Both the position numbers and the translations under genes were made by a program. The notes under the pieces were generated by a model, which saw only the letters and a list, made by a program, of their open reading frames with translations, was not told the origin of the DNA and made no database searches. 5,455 nt of DNA from an uncultured Veillonella sp. (lineage in GTDB: Bacteria > Bacillota > Negativicutes > Veillonellales > Veillonellaceae), in contig USQK01000076.1 in the NCBI GenBank assembly GCA_900556785.1, forward strand, positions 1 through 5,455. Direction: 5' to 3'. Below, one piece after another: positions 1-5,455 of the stretch (its first letter is position 1; every line of letters starts with the position of its first letter).

Positions 1-1852
1 CATGAGCCTTACTCTTTATTATAGCATAATTTAAAGGATTATATGTTTGTATTACTACACTGCCTGGTTTATCACCACGACCAGCCCTGCCAGATGTCTG
101 TGTAAGTAAATCAAAAGTTCTTTCAGATGCGGAATATACAGGAATATTTAAAACTGAATCAGCCGTTAAAATACCGACAGCTGTTACATCTTTAAAATCA
201 TGCCCTTTTGATACCATTTGTGTTCCAAGTAAGATGTCATATTTATGAGTCCCAAAATCATGTAAAATATCTTCTGCTAATTGTTTATTTTTAGTTACGT
301 CTTGATCAAGGCGGGCAATACGAGCCGATTTAAAATGACGTCGCAACTCTTCCTCCACCTTTTGTGTACCTGATCCAAAGAATTTAATACGTTGACTATT
401 ACACTTTGGACAGATTGTAGGAATCGGTTCATGATGTTCACAATAATGGCACCGTAATTCTTCACCTGCTTGGTGATACACCATAGCTACATCACAATGA
501 GGACACATAATAGTTTCCCCGCAATCGCGACACATTACAAAGGTACTGTAACCACGTCTGTTCAATAGAATAATCATTTGGTTATGTTCATTCAATGTTT
601 TTTGAATTAAGCTACTCATAGCATCAGAAAAAACAGAATAGTTGCCATGAAGAATTTCTTCCTTCATGTCCACAATAGTTACTTTTGGCATTGGTTGTTC
701 AAAAATACGATGTGGTAATTCGAGCAACTGATACTCCCCTTGCTTAGCTTTGTAATAGGAGGTTACAGATGGTGTTGCAGAACCTAGTATTACGGGACAA
801 CCATGTGCTTCCCCACGCCATAAAGCAACATTTCTAGCATGGTAACGAACCATATCCTCTTGCTTATAAGAAGTATCATGCTCTTCATCTACTACGATAA
901 GTCCAATGTCCTCAGCTGGAGCAAATACTGCTGATCGTGCACCAATGATAATATGACTATCCTTGCGACGCAAACGCTCCCAGTTATTATTGCGTTGTTG
1001 AACTGTTAACTTACTATGAAATACTACAACTTCATCACCAAAGGTTTCTACAAAACGACGCACTATCTGATCTGTCAAAATAATTTCTGGAACTAGAATA
1101 ATAGCAGTTTTATCTTGACTAATGCATTTTGCTGTAGCTTTTAAGTACAATTGGGTTTTTCCACTACCTGTTACGCCATGCAACAAAAAGGTTTTATGCT
1201 GATGTGTATTCATCACCACTTGTATCGGTTCATACACAGCTTGTTGTGCATCAGTTAATGGTATATTTACTTCTTCTGTAAATAGTTCATCAAAAGAGGT
1301 TTTTGTAGCTTTAAATCTAGATTCAATAGTAATCCCCTTAGCTTCACTCACTTGTTTAATGACCATTCGAGAAAAACCTTTAGCCAATAATAATGCTTTT
1401 GATGCGCCACCCACTTCAAGTAAATATTTAGCCAATTCCCGTTGTTTCTTTTTTCGTTCACTAAATTGTTCTACCGTGAAAGCAGGTGTAACCACAAGCC
1501 ATTCTTCCTTAGGGGCCTCATAAGATTTTAGAGTTTTATTAACTGTAAATAAACGCAATGCATCGCCATAAGAGAATAAATAATATTCATTTAAACGACG
1601 GGCCGTATCCATCATTTCAGGTGTAAACCAAGGTTCATTGTCTAATACTTGAACAATATTTCGCAATTTAAATTCAGGAGGTTCTAATAATTCTTCATAA
1701 CCAATCAGAATTCCCTCTTCACGACTATTGCCTAAAGGAATAAGTACACGTGTACCAGGTAAGATATTGCCAAACTTTTCAGGCATTAAGTAGCTTAACG
1801 GTTTATGAAGTTGTTTAGCAGGTCTATTGATGATAACTTTTGCGACACGCAT
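1..1852 (-). CDS. priA: Primosomal protein N' (PriA), replication restart helicase; C-terminus beyond the window edge
   Basis: PriA is a superfamily 2 3'-to-5' DNA helicase that recognises abandoned replication forks and helps reload the replicative helicase. The 617 visible codons read without a frameshift. After an N-terminal fork-binding region (about residues 1-200) come a Q-like LTDAQQ stretch, the Walker A motif GVTGSGKT (226-233), the PriA hallmark GARSAVFAP, the Walker B box DEEH (322-325), SATPS, and helicase motif VI QTSGRAGR (585-592). Four CxxC pairs at 441/444, 450/453, 468/471 and 481/484 form the zinc-binding insertion typical of PriA. The ATG at 1852 is preceded by AAAGGA with an 8-base gap. 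Family proteins usually run to about 730-830 residues, so roughly 110-200 residues lie off the left edge. It follows metK after a hairpin, and I see no convincing promoter of its own. Identification is secure from the motifs; substrate details are family knowledge. Confidence 0.97.
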   Translation of the reverse strand, partial: MRVAKVIINRPAKQLHKPLSYLMPEKFGNILPGTRVLIPLGNSREEGILIGYEELLEPPEFKLRNIVQVLDNEPWFTPEMMDTARRLNEYYLFSYGDALRLFTVNKTLKSYEAPKEEWLVVTPAFTVEQFSERKKKQRELAKYLLEVGGASKALLLAKGFSRMVIKQVSEAKGITIESRFKATKTSFDELFTEEVNIPLTDAQQAVYEPIQVVMNTHQHKTFLLHGVTGSGKTQLYLKATAKCISQDKTAIILVPEIILTDQIVRRFVETFGDEVVVFHSKLTVQQRNNNWERLRRKDSHIIIGARSAVFAPAEDIGLIVVDEEHDTSYKQEDMVRYHARNVALWRGEAHGCPVILGSATPSVTSYYKAKQGEYQLLELPHRIFEQPMPKVTIVDMKEEILHGNYSVFSDAMSSLIQKTLNEHNQMIILLNRRGYSTFVMCRDCGETIMCPHCDVAMVYHQAGEELRCHYCEHHEPIPTICPKCNSQRIKFFGSGTQKVEEELRRHFKSARIARLDQDVTKNKQLAEDILHDFGTHKYDILLGTQMVSKGHDFKDVTAVGILTADSVLNIPVYSASERTFDLLTQTSGRAGRGDKPGSVVIQTYNPLNYAIIKSKAH

Positions 1853-1876
1853 ACATTATATCCTTTCATTTACTAT

Positions 1877-1911
1877 AAAAGGTCTCAGTAGAAATTCTAC
1901 TAAGACCTTTT
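1877..1911 (-). terminator. Hairpin after metK, probable intrinsic terminator
   Basis: An inverted repeat with 17-base arms (1877-1893 and 1895-1911) starts 3 bases after the metK stop codon. Its only imperfection is C/A when read on the plus strand, but this becomes a G-U wobble in minus-strand RNA, so the fold suits the metK transcript. Only four U residues follow GACC before the sequence turns to AUAG, so termination may be partial. The priA ribosome binding site begins about 12 bases later. Confidence 0.7.
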
Positions 1912-1914
1912 GTA

Positions 1915-3105
1915 TTATAAGCCAGCTTCAGCTTTTAAAATTGCTGCTTTGTCAGTACGCTCCCAAGGTAAATCTACATCAGTTCTACCAAAGTGACCAT
2001 ATGCTGCAGTTTTGCGATAATGAGGTTTTAACAAATCAAGCATTTCAATAATACCTGCTGGACGAAGGTCGAAATGTTTCTTAATAAGTTCTTGAATTTT
2101 AGTTTCCTCAATGCGACCTGTACCAAAAGTATCAACTAAAACGGATACAGGATGTGCAACACCAATAGCGTAAGCAACTTGTACTTCACACTTATCAGCA
2201 AGGCCTGCTGCTACAACATTTTTAGCTACATAACGAGCTGCATATGCTGCAGAGCGGTCAACCTTAGATGGATCCTTACCAGAGAAAGCACCGCCACCAT
2301 GACGAGCCATACCGCCGTAAGTATCTACGATAATTTTGCGGCCAGTCAAGCCAGCATCACCATGAGGACCACCGATTACGAAACGGCCAGTTGGGTTAAT
2401 GAAATATTTTGTATTTTCATCAACAAATTCAGCAGGCAATGCTGCATCGATAACAAAGCGTTTCAAGTCTGCTTTAATTTGTTCTTGCGTAACTTCAGGG
2501 CTATGTTGTGTAGAGATAACAATTGTATCAATACGTTTTGGTTTACCATCAACATATTCAACAGTAACTTGAGTTTTACCATCTGGACGAAGATATGTTA
2601 AAGTGCCATCTTTACGAACTTCTGTAAGACGACGGGATAAACGATGAGCCAAAGAAATAGGCATAGGCATAAGTTCAGGTGTTTCATTAGATGCATAACC
2701 AAACATCATACCTTGGTCACCAGCACCGATTTTATCTAGTGCTTCACCATTACCATCTTTAGATTCAAGAGCTTCATCTACGCCCATCGCAATATCAGCA
2801 GATTGTTCATCAATAGAAACAAGAACACCGCAAGTGTCGCAGTCAAAGCCAAATTTTGCACGTGTATAACCAATTTCACGAACTGTATCACGTACGATGC
2901 GAGGAATATCTACATATGTATTAGTAGAAATTTCACCTACTACATGAACTAGACCAGTAGTAACTAAAGTTTCACAAGCTACACGAGCAGTTGGATCCTT
3001 TTCAATAATCGCATCCAAAACAGCGTCAGAAATTTGGTCAGCTATTTTATCTGGATGGCCTTCAGTAACAGATTCAGAAGTAAAAAACATATGTTTTTCA
3101 GCCAT
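1915..3105 (-). CDS. metK: S-adenosylmethionine synthetase (methionine adenosyltransferase)
   Basis: MetK joins methionine and ATP to make S-adenosylmethionine, releasing phosphate and pyrophosphate. SAM is the cell's main methyl donor, and the enzyme is cytosolic, normally a tetramer with Mg2+ and K+. The 396-residue length is normal for the bacterial family. Visible signatures are GHPDK near the N-terminus (16-20), the family signature GAGDQGMMFGYA (127-138), RPDGKTQV (173-180), and the glycine-rich phosphate-binding segment GGGAFSGKDPSKVDRS (270-285). The ATG at 3105 has a perfect AGGAGG at 3116-3111 with a 5-base gap, and the N-terminus MAEKHMFFTSESVTEGHPDK matches the family start. Its leader holds its own promoter, a SAM-I riboswitch and a terminator, so the enzyme's product should repress the gene by ending transcription early. 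It lies between coaBC and priA as a self-contained unit. Nothing is missing or unusual in the protein. Confidence 0.99.
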   Translation of the reverse strand: MAEKHMFFTSESVTEGHPDKIADQISDAVLDAIIEKDPTARVACETLVTTGLVHVVGEISTNTYVDIPRIVRDTVREIGYTRAKFGFDCDTCGVLVSIDEQSADIAMGVDEALESKDGNGEALDKIGAGDQGMMFGYASNETPELMPMPISLAHRLSRRLTEVRKDGTLTYLRPDGKTQVTVEYVDGKPKRIDTIVISTQHSPEVTQEQIKADLKRFVIDAALPAEFVDENTKYFINPTGRFVIGGPHGDAGLTGRKIIVDTYGGMARHGGGAFSGKDPSKVDRSAAYAARYVAKNVVAAGLADKCEVQVAYAIGVAHPVSVLVDTFGTGRIEETKIQELIKKHFDLRPAGIIEMLDLLKPHYRKTAAYGHFGRTDVDLPWERTDKAAILKAEAGL

Positions 3106-3110
3106 TTTAT

Positions 3111-3116
3111 CCTCCT
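3111..3116 (-). promoter_or_regulatory. metK ribosome binding site
   Basis: AGGAGG lies 5 bases before the metK ATG. It sits only 6 bases past the U-run of the leader terminator, so transcription that ends at the terminator stops before this site is made. That fits control by transcription termination and not by hiding the site. Confidence 0.9.
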
Positions 3117-3122
3117 AATACG

Positions 3123-3153
3123 AAAAAAAGTCTCTCATGCACTCATGAGAGAC
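3123..3153 (-). terminator. Riboswitch-controlled intrinsic terminator in the metK leader
   Basis: In minus-strand RNA the arm GUCUCUCAUG (3153-3144) pairs perfectly over 10 bp with CAUGAGAGAC (3139-3130) around a 4-base loop, and seven U residues follow (3129-3123). This is a strong Rho-independent terminator directly downstream of the SAM-I aptamer and upstream of the metK ribosome binding site. It should form when SAM holds the aptamer P1 helix closed. Confidence 0.95.
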
Positions 3154-3256
3154 CCTCCCATCTAACGACATTTGTCATAGGAATTAGCACCTTTTCCGCT
3201 TGGAATGGTTGCTGTAGCTTCACAGGGCCTATCCCTCCACTACTCTTGATGAGTTA
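3154..3256 (-). promoter_or_regulatory. SAM-I riboswitch (S-box) aptamer controlling metK
   Basis: Read on the minus strand, the segment carries the conserved S-box core: AUCAAGAG, then GUGGAGGGA, GGCCC, UGUGAAGC, CAGCAACC, AAGGUGCUAAUUCC, and a closing GAUGGG. P1 is CUCAUC (3253-3248) paired with GAUGGG (3162-3157). P3 forms between ACCAUUCC and GGAAAAGGU, and P4 between AUGAC and GUCGU around AAAU. This class binds S-adenosylmethionine and commonly controls methionine and SAM genes in Firmicutes. Here it sits between a promoter and an intrinsic terminator ahead of metK, so it is predicted to be an OFF switch. Class assignment is by motif order and was not scored with a covariance model, but the match is very clear. 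Confidence 0.97.
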
Positions 3257-3263
3257 CAGAAAT

Positions 3264-3292
3264 ATTATAGTGTATTTACATTGATAAAGCAA
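3264..3292 (-). promoter_or_regulatory. Predicted sigma-A-type promoter for the riboswitch-metK unit
   Basis: A perfect -10 box TATAAT (3269-3264) lies 17 bases downstream of a weaker -35 box TTGCTT (3292-3287, three of six matches to consensus). Transcription would begin near 3257, just ahead of the aptamer P1 helix (5' strand at 3253-3248). That spacing is what a riboswitch leader needs. No operator is evident. Confidence 0.8.
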
Positions 3293-3330
3293 GTCATTAT
3301 TACATATCTTTCTATCAATTACAAACTACA

Positions 3331-3349
3331 AACATAAGATTCTCTCATG
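3331..3349 (-). terminator. Weak hairpin after coaBC, possible terminator
   Basis: Seven bases after the coaBC stop, minus-strand RNA can form a 6-bp stem, CAUGAG (3349-3344) with CUUAUG (3338-3333), including one G-U pair, around the loop AGAAU. The tail UUUGUAGUUUG is only moderately U-rich. This is at best a weak terminator, so some read-through from coaBC into the metK leader is plausible. Confidence 0.35.
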
Positions 3350-3356
3350 TATCGTG

Positions 3357-4550
3357 TTATTTATTTTTTACCAATTCTACAACTTCTTTCATAATATTAT
3401 GGGCCAATTCAGATTTTTTCATATTAGGCATTTCTTTAGGATCTTTATGAGGATATAAGAAGTATCCTTCATTTGTATCTACATTAAAGCCTGCATTAGA
3501 TTTACTAACATCGTTTGCTACAAGCATATCTAAATTTTTTCTAGTAACCTTATCTTGACCGTATTTAATAACATGCTCAGTTTCTGCTGCAAAACCTACA
3601 AGAATTTGATGATTCTTTTTAGAACCTAAACCTTGTAGAATATCTGGATTTTTAACAAGTTCTAAAGTCATGGACTCCATTTTCTTTATTTTTTGTTCTG
3701 CCTTGTGAAGGACTCTAAAATCAGATACAGCAGCCGCCATAATAACAACATCTACCTCATCATATCGAGATTCAACAGCATGTTGCATAGATAAAGCAGA
3801 GTCAACAGGAACAAAATCGACTCCACTAGGTACGGCTAAAGATGTGGGTGCACTGACCAAAATAACGTTAGCCCCCATCCGGGCAGCTTGCTCAGCAATA
3901 GCATACCCCATCTTTCCACTCGACCGATTACCAATATAACGAACAGGATCGATATTTTCTTGCGTACCACCTGCTGTAACAAGTACTGTAGTACCTTCAA
4001 GCTCATTGGATTTGCAAATCTGTGATTCAAGCCAATCTACAATGGCTTCGGGCTCTGGTAAGCGCCCCATACCGGTAACCCCACAAGCAAGCCATCCTTC
4101 AGCAGGTTCCATAATATGGTAGCCAAGAGAACGTAAACCTTCCAAATTACGTTGAGTAATCGGATTGTTATACATTTCTGTATTCATAGCAGGACAAAGA
4201 TATTTTGGAGCCTTAGTAGCCATTATTGTTGTTGTCAGCATATCATCTGCAATACCGGCATATATTTTACCAATTACATTTGCCGTAGCTGGAACAACCA
4301 CATATGCATCTGCCCATGTAGCTAATGCAATATGCTCCACATCCCATTGATGTACTTGTTCAAACATGTCGATAGCTACAGGATGTCCACTAATTTCACC
4401 AAATGTAAGAGGTGAAGCTATATGAGTGGAGTTTTGAGTCATAACCACCTTCACTTCAGCACCTTTTTTACGAAGTCTGCTAACTACTTCAATTGCCTTA
4501 TACGCAGCAATACCTGCAGATACAGCGACAATGATATGTTTTCCTCGCAT
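3357..4550 (-). CDS. coaBC: Bifunctional phosphopantothenoylcysteine decarboxylase / phosphopantothenate-cysteine ligase
   Basis: CoaBC performs two successive steps of coenzyme A synthesis. The C-terminal CoaB half joins cysteine to 4'-phosphopantothenate using CTP, and the N-terminal FMN-dependent CoaC half decarboxylates the product to 4'-phosphopantetheine. The 397-residue length is typical of the fused protein. In the CoaC half, SAGIAAYK (11-18) is the flavin-binding start, His73 of HIALA matches the catalytic histidine, PAMNTEMY (120-127) is the PxMNxxM motif, and Cys156 of ACGVTGMGR lies in the substrate-clamp loop. In the CoaB half are VTAGGTQENIDPVRYIGNRSSGKMG-type nucleotide-binding residues (191-215), AAAVSDF (272-278), the lysine cluster KIKK (287-290), and GFAAET (319-324). 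The ATG at 4550 has AAAAGGAG upstream with a 6-base gap. The gene follows rpoZ, a common Firmicutes order, but a strong hairpin lies between them. Confidence 0.98.
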   Translation of the reverse strand: MRGKHIIVAVSAGIAAYKAIEVVSRLRKKGAEVKVVMTQNSTHIASPLTFGEISGHPVAIDMFEQVHQWDVEHIALATWADAYVVVPATANVIGKIYAGIADDMLTTTIMATKAPKYLCPAMNTEMYNNPITQRNLEGLRSLGYHIMEPAEGWLACGVTGMGRLPEPEAIVDWLESQICKSNELEGTTVLVTAGGTQENIDPVRYIGNRSSGKMGYAIAEQAARMGANVILVSAPTSLAVPSGVDFVPVDSALSMQHAVESRYDEVDVVIMAAAVSDFRVLHKAEQKIKKMESMTLELVKNPDILQGLGSKKNHQILVGFAAETEHVIKYGQDKVTRKNLDMLVANDVSKSNAGFNVDTNEGYFLYPHKDPKEMPNMKKSELAHNIMKEVVELVKNK

Positions 4551-4564
4551 TTTCTTCTCCTTTT

Positions 4565-4595
4565 AAAAATTCCTTGTATCAATGATACAAGGAAT
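4565..4595 (-). terminator. Strong hairpin between rpoZ and coaBC, terminator or attenuator
   Basis: Minus-strand RNA forms a perfect 12-bp stem, 4595-4584 with 4580-4569, around a 3-base loop AUU. Four further U residues (4568-4565) extend the U at the stem base. It starts 8 bases after the rpoZ stop codon, and the coaBC ribosome binding site begins at about 4564, so almost the whole gap is hairpin plus binding site. It looks like an intrinsic terminator of the gmk-rpoZ unit. The short U-run and the lack of a visible coaBC promoter suggest incomplete termination. Confidence 0.7.
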
Positions 4596-4603
4596 CGTTT
4601 TTC

Positions 4604-4819
4604 TTATTTAATGCCTTCTTTAGTGCGTTTATAAGTCACTTCACCTTCGGCAATTTCATAGAATGCCAAGGAAACCGGCTTGTCAGTTGCATGTGTAGAT
4701 TCAGCTAAGCATGGTTCGCCATCTGTTAGTTCACGAGCGCGTTTAGCTGCCAATGTTACCAAAGTATATTTACTATCTACTTGATTTTCCAATTTTTTCA
4801 ATGGAGGTTTTACCATCAT
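4604..4819 (-). CDS. rpoZ: DNA-directed RNA polymerase omega subunit
   Basis: Omega is the small RNA polymerase subunit that wraps the C-terminal part of beta-prime and helps its folding and assembly into the core enzyme. The 71-residue product is of normal size for Firmicutes omega. It carries the family pattern: an N-terminal PPLKKLENQVDSKYTLVTLAAKRARELTDG-like helix region (about residues 5-34), followed by KPVSLAFYEIAEGEV near the C-terminus (47-61). Two adjacent ATG codons at 4819 and 4816 could start it. I chose the first; AAGGAG lies 10 bases upstream of it, inside the last codons of gmk, and the second gives a 13-base gap. The same frame stays open upstream to 4951, but that stretch overlaps gmk and has no omega homology. 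The 4-base distance from gmk implies co-transcription and probably translational coupling. Confidence 0.96.
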   Translation of the reverse strand: MMVKPPLKKLENQVDSKYTLVTLAAKRARELTDGEPCLAESTHATDKPVSLAFYEIAEGEVTYKRTKEGIK

Positions 4820-4823
4820 ACTA

Positions 4824-5453
4824 TCACTTCTCCTTAGACTCTTGATACTGTTTATAAATAAATTGAATTTGCTCTTTATTGCGACTAATCTTACAGGATT
4901 CAGCTCGTAAGATAGATGCAACCTTCTCAGATGCCTCTCCGAGATCATCATTTACAACTATATAGTCATATCGATGGGCTAATGCCAATTCAGAACAGGC
5001 TAATGACAACCGTTTATCAATAACTTCTTTCGCATCTGTACCGCGATTATGTAATCGCTCAGATAACTCAGTTAAAGACGGTGGTACTATATAAATAAAT
5101 ACAGCATCACTAAAACGTTCTTTAACTTGCATAGCACCTTGAATATCAATTTCTAACAGTACACTTTTACCATCATCCAATAAATCCATTACATGTTGCT
5201 TCGGTGTACCGTAGTAATTATCATATACTTTTGCATATTCTAAAAATGCATCTTCACTTAATAGAGTTTCAAATTCTTGTTTCGAGCGAAAGAAGTAATT
5301 AACCCCTTCTACTTCACCAACACGAGGTGCCCGTGTGGTCATTGAAACAGAATATACTAAATTAGGCATTTCTTTTCGAATATTCGCACAAATCGTACCT
5401 TTACCTGCGCCAGATGGCCCGGATATAACGATTAATAATCCTCTGTCTGACAT
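4824..5453 (-). CDS. gmk: Guanylate kinase
   Basis: Gmk transfers phosphate from ATP to GMP to give GDP. It is an essential step in guanine nucleotide supply and in recycling cyclic di-GMP and (p)ppGpp products, in the cytosol. The 209-residue length fits the bacterial family. Seen in order: the P-loop GPSGAGKGT (12-20), the GMP-binding segment SMTTRAPRVGEVEGVNYFF (37-55) with Arg41, Arg44 and Glu47, YGTP (81-84), the EIDIQGA core (101-107) and the late lid region RLHNRGTD (133-140). The C-terminus ends in a charged tail, and the stop codon overlaps the rpoZ leader. The ATG at 5453 matches the usual family start. Only two bases precede it in the window, so its ribosome binding site and promoter cannot be seen. 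The full coding sequence is present. Confidence 0.97.
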   Translation of the reverse strand: MSDRGLLIVISGPSGAGKGTICANIRKEMPNLVYSVSMTTRAPRVGEVEGVNYFFRSKQEFETLLSEDAFLEYAKVYDNYYGTPKQHVMDLLDDGKSVLLEIDIQGAMQVKERFSDAVFIYIVPPSLTELSERLHNRGTDAKEVIDKRLSLACSELALAHRYDYIVVNDDLGEASEKVASILRAESCKISRNKEQIQFIYKQYQESKEK

Positions 5454-5455
5454 AT

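Noticed and set aside
1854..1856. Alternative ATG for priA at 1856
   Set aside because: It is out of frame with PriA; the ATG at 1852 gives the expected N-terminus and better spacing from AAAGGA.
1827..2051. 74-codon plus-strand open frame over the metK end and priA start
   Set aside because: It runs antisense across the metK-priA hairpin and two confident genes, with no recognisable domain.
2152..2601. 149-codon open frame on the plus strand inside metK
   Set aside because: It is antisense to a complete, motif-rich metK, has low-complexity cysteine/serine/asparagine-rich content, and resembles no family I recognise.
3836..4030. 64-codon minus-strand open frame inside coaBC in another frame
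   Set aside because: It lies wholly inside the intact CoaB region of coaBC and has no homology or translation signal that I can see.
4165..4634. Two short plus-strand open frames across coaBC and the rpoZ end
   Set aside because: Both are antisense shadows of coaBC and rpoZ; apparent hydrophobic stretches follow from the reverse complement of conserved coaBC codons.
4820..4951. N-terminal extension of rpoZ to an ATG at 4951
   Set aside because: The extension overlaps gmk in another frame, adds 44 residues without omega similarity, and the normal family length and nearby AAGGAG support the start at 4819.
1..5455. Search for mobile elements, CRISPR repeats, tRNA or rRNA genes, attachment sites and defence-type genes
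   Set aside because: No repeat array, transposase, terminal inverted repeats or structural RNA gene was seen; apart from the short gaps the window is filled by five ordinary housekeeping genes.

Overview
The window is a housekeeping segment of an AT-rich bacterial chromosome. All five genes lie on the minus strand, so transcription runs from high to low coordinates: gmk (guanylate kinase), rpoZ (RNA polymerase omega), coaBC (bifunctional coenzyme A biosynthesis enzyme), metK (S-adenosylmethionine synthetase) and priA (primosomal helicase, cut by the window edge). The order gmk-rpoZ-coaBC-priA is a familiar Firmicutes arrangement, the base composition is low GC, and metK is preceded by a SAM-I (S-box) riboswitch. 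Together these point to a Firmicutes member. The protein sequences resemble Negativicutes such as Veillonella, but that placement comes from memory and was not checked by a search.

Layout in transcription order. gmk (5453-4824) and rpoZ (4819-4604) are 4 bases apart, and the rpoZ ribosome binding site lies inside the end of gmk. A strong 12-bp hairpin (4595-4569) separates rpoZ from coaBC (4550-3357). The 251-base gap between coaBC and metK holds a weak hairpin after coaBC, a sigma-A-type promoter (-35 at 3292-3287, -10 at 3269-3264), a complete SAM-I aptamer (about 3253-3157), a 10-bp terminator with seven U residues (3153-3123) and the metK ribosome binding site. metK (3105-1915) ends just before a 17-bp hairpin (1911-1877), and priA (1852 to the left edge) starts 24 bases after it.

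Working together: gmk supplies GDP/GTP precursors, rpoZ stabilises RNA polymerase, coaBC makes 4'-phosphopantetheine, metK makes SAM, and priA restarts stalled replication forks. They share no single pathway. The one clear regulatory circuit is SAM feedback: MetK makes the ligand that should switch off its own transcript through the riboswitch. Hairpins before coaBC, metK and priA suggest that the row of genes is cut into transcription units with partial read-through.

I found no mobile element, CRISPR array, tRNA, rRNA, broken gene or sign of recent transfer, and no evidence of an undescribed system. The points worth a second look are regulatory details in the gaps between genes.
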